Shown here: positions 7,416 to 7,832 of the stretch, piece after piece | Numbering within the stretch: the stretch's first letter is position 1 | Layout: every line of letters begins with the position of its first letter | DNA from: Opitutaceae bacterium | GTDB lineage: Bacteria > Verrucomicrobiota > Verrucomicrobiia > Opitutales > Opitutaceae | NCBI GenBank assembly: GCA_016763045.1 | Contig: JAESUN010000284.1 | Location: 1-7,832, forward strand | DNA length: 7,832 nt | Direction of reading: 5' to 3' | Program-made: the position numbers and the translations under genes | Notes under the pieces: generated by a model | Database searches by the model: none | What the model was told of the DNA's origin: nothing | What the model saw: the letters and a program-made list of their open reading frames with translations, nothing else

Positions 7416-7832
7416 TCACCCCATCGTCATCCCGCCATCAATGACAAATTTCGCACCCGTTACATGACACGATTCATCTGATGCCAAATAAAGGACCATT
7501 GTAGCGACATCTTCAGGCGTGCCAAATTCACCTAGCGGTATGCTCTTGAGCTTCTGTGTCCGTTCCTCAACCGTATAAGTATTTTCAAAAAGTCCTGTTG
7601 CGATCAATCCCGGATGCACTGAATTACAGCGAATTTTGCACCCCAACTGCGCACAATGCAGAGCAACAGACTTGGTTAATTGCCTTACGGCAGCTTTAGA
7701 GGCACCATAAGCAGCCAAATTAGGTGTGGCAACCAATCCTGCAATAGAAGAAATATTAATAATACTGCCCCCCGTCATCCTCATGGCGCGAATGGCATGC
7801 TGACAACCAAGGAGGACGCCTTCCACATTGAC
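7416..7832 (-). CDS. SDR-family oxidoreductase, C-terminal 138 residues, cut by right window edge
   Basis: The minus-strand frame is open from the window edge to TGA 7418-7416. The GTG at 7826 is an internal Val codon, not a start, because the sequence before it completes the SDR motif VNVEGVLLG, whose Asn belongs to the catalytic tetrad. The visible part has the catalytic Ser of INISSIAG, Tyr-x3-Lys as YGASK (Tyr codon 7709-7707), the RCNSVHPGLIATGL block after the sixth strand, and the closing CHVTGAKFVIDGGMTMG typical of classical SDRs. It is catalytically intact as far as seen and probably an NAD(P)-dependent alcohol or sugar dehydrogenase. Both hydroxysteroid-type and L-fucose dehydrogenases belong to this fold, so the nearby fucose genes make a sugar substrate possible but unproven. 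Its stop abuts the TIM-barrel stop with no intergenic base. The cofactor-binding N-terminus lies outside the window. Confidence 0.88.
   Translation of the reverse strand, partial: VNVEGVLLGCQHAIRAMRMTGGSIINISSIAGLVATPNLAAYGASKAAVRQLTKSVALHCAQLGCKIRCNSVHPGLIATGLFENTYTVEERTQKLKSIPLGEFGTPEDVATMVLYLASDESCHVTGAKFVIDGGMTMG

Overview
The window looks like a sugar-acid and 2-oxoacid catabolic segment from a Gram-negative bacterium, most likely an alphaproteobacterium of moderate G+C. This is inferred from the gene families: a fused indolepyruvate-type ferredoxin oxidoreductase, a Xanthomonas-type L-fuconate dehydratase, and IclR and SDR paralogues. It is not a phylogenetic result. I see no rRNA, tRNA, CRISPR array, insertion sequence or phage gene. 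Nearly all the DNA is coding, apart from two AT-rich divergent control regions.

Layout. (1) 1-1890, minus strand: an L-fucose catabolic operon in the order fucU-type mutarotase, L-fuconate dehydratase, then an SDR cut by the left edge that is probably the 2-keto-3-deoxy-L-fuconate dehydrogenase. Spacing is tight: 13 bp, then an ATGA overlap. (2) 1891-2137: a divergent control region with a PdhR/FadR-type operator, a 17-bp palindrome, an 11-bp direct repeat and an AT-rich 24-bp element. (3) 2138-5578, plus strand: a 1146-residue fused 2-oxoacid (indolepyruvate-type) ferredoxin oxidoreductase. (4) 5575-6375, minus strand: an IclR-family regulator whose stop codon overlaps the oxidoreductase stop. 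(5) 6376-6605: a second divergent control region carrying a near-identical, inverted copy of the 24-bp element and a 12-bp inverted repeat. (6) 6606-7415, plus strand: a xylose-isomerase-like TIM-barrel protein with a Lys where the last metal-binding Glu is expected. (7) 7416-7832, minus strand: the C-terminal part of a second SDR, cut by the right edge, whose stop abuts the stop of the TIM-barrel gene.

How the genes may work together. The left operon fits the non-phosphorylative L-fucose route: anomer interconversion, oxidation to fuconate, dehydration to 2-keto-3-deoxy-L-fuconate, then oxidation to the diketo acid. The oxidoreductase and the TIM-barrel protein share an upstream DNA element, with an iclR gene between them. 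They may therefore form a small IclR-controlled regulon that handles a 2-oxoacid derived from a sugar or aromatic compound. The substrate cannot be read from the sequence. The shared element and the regulon are the least ordinary parts of the window.
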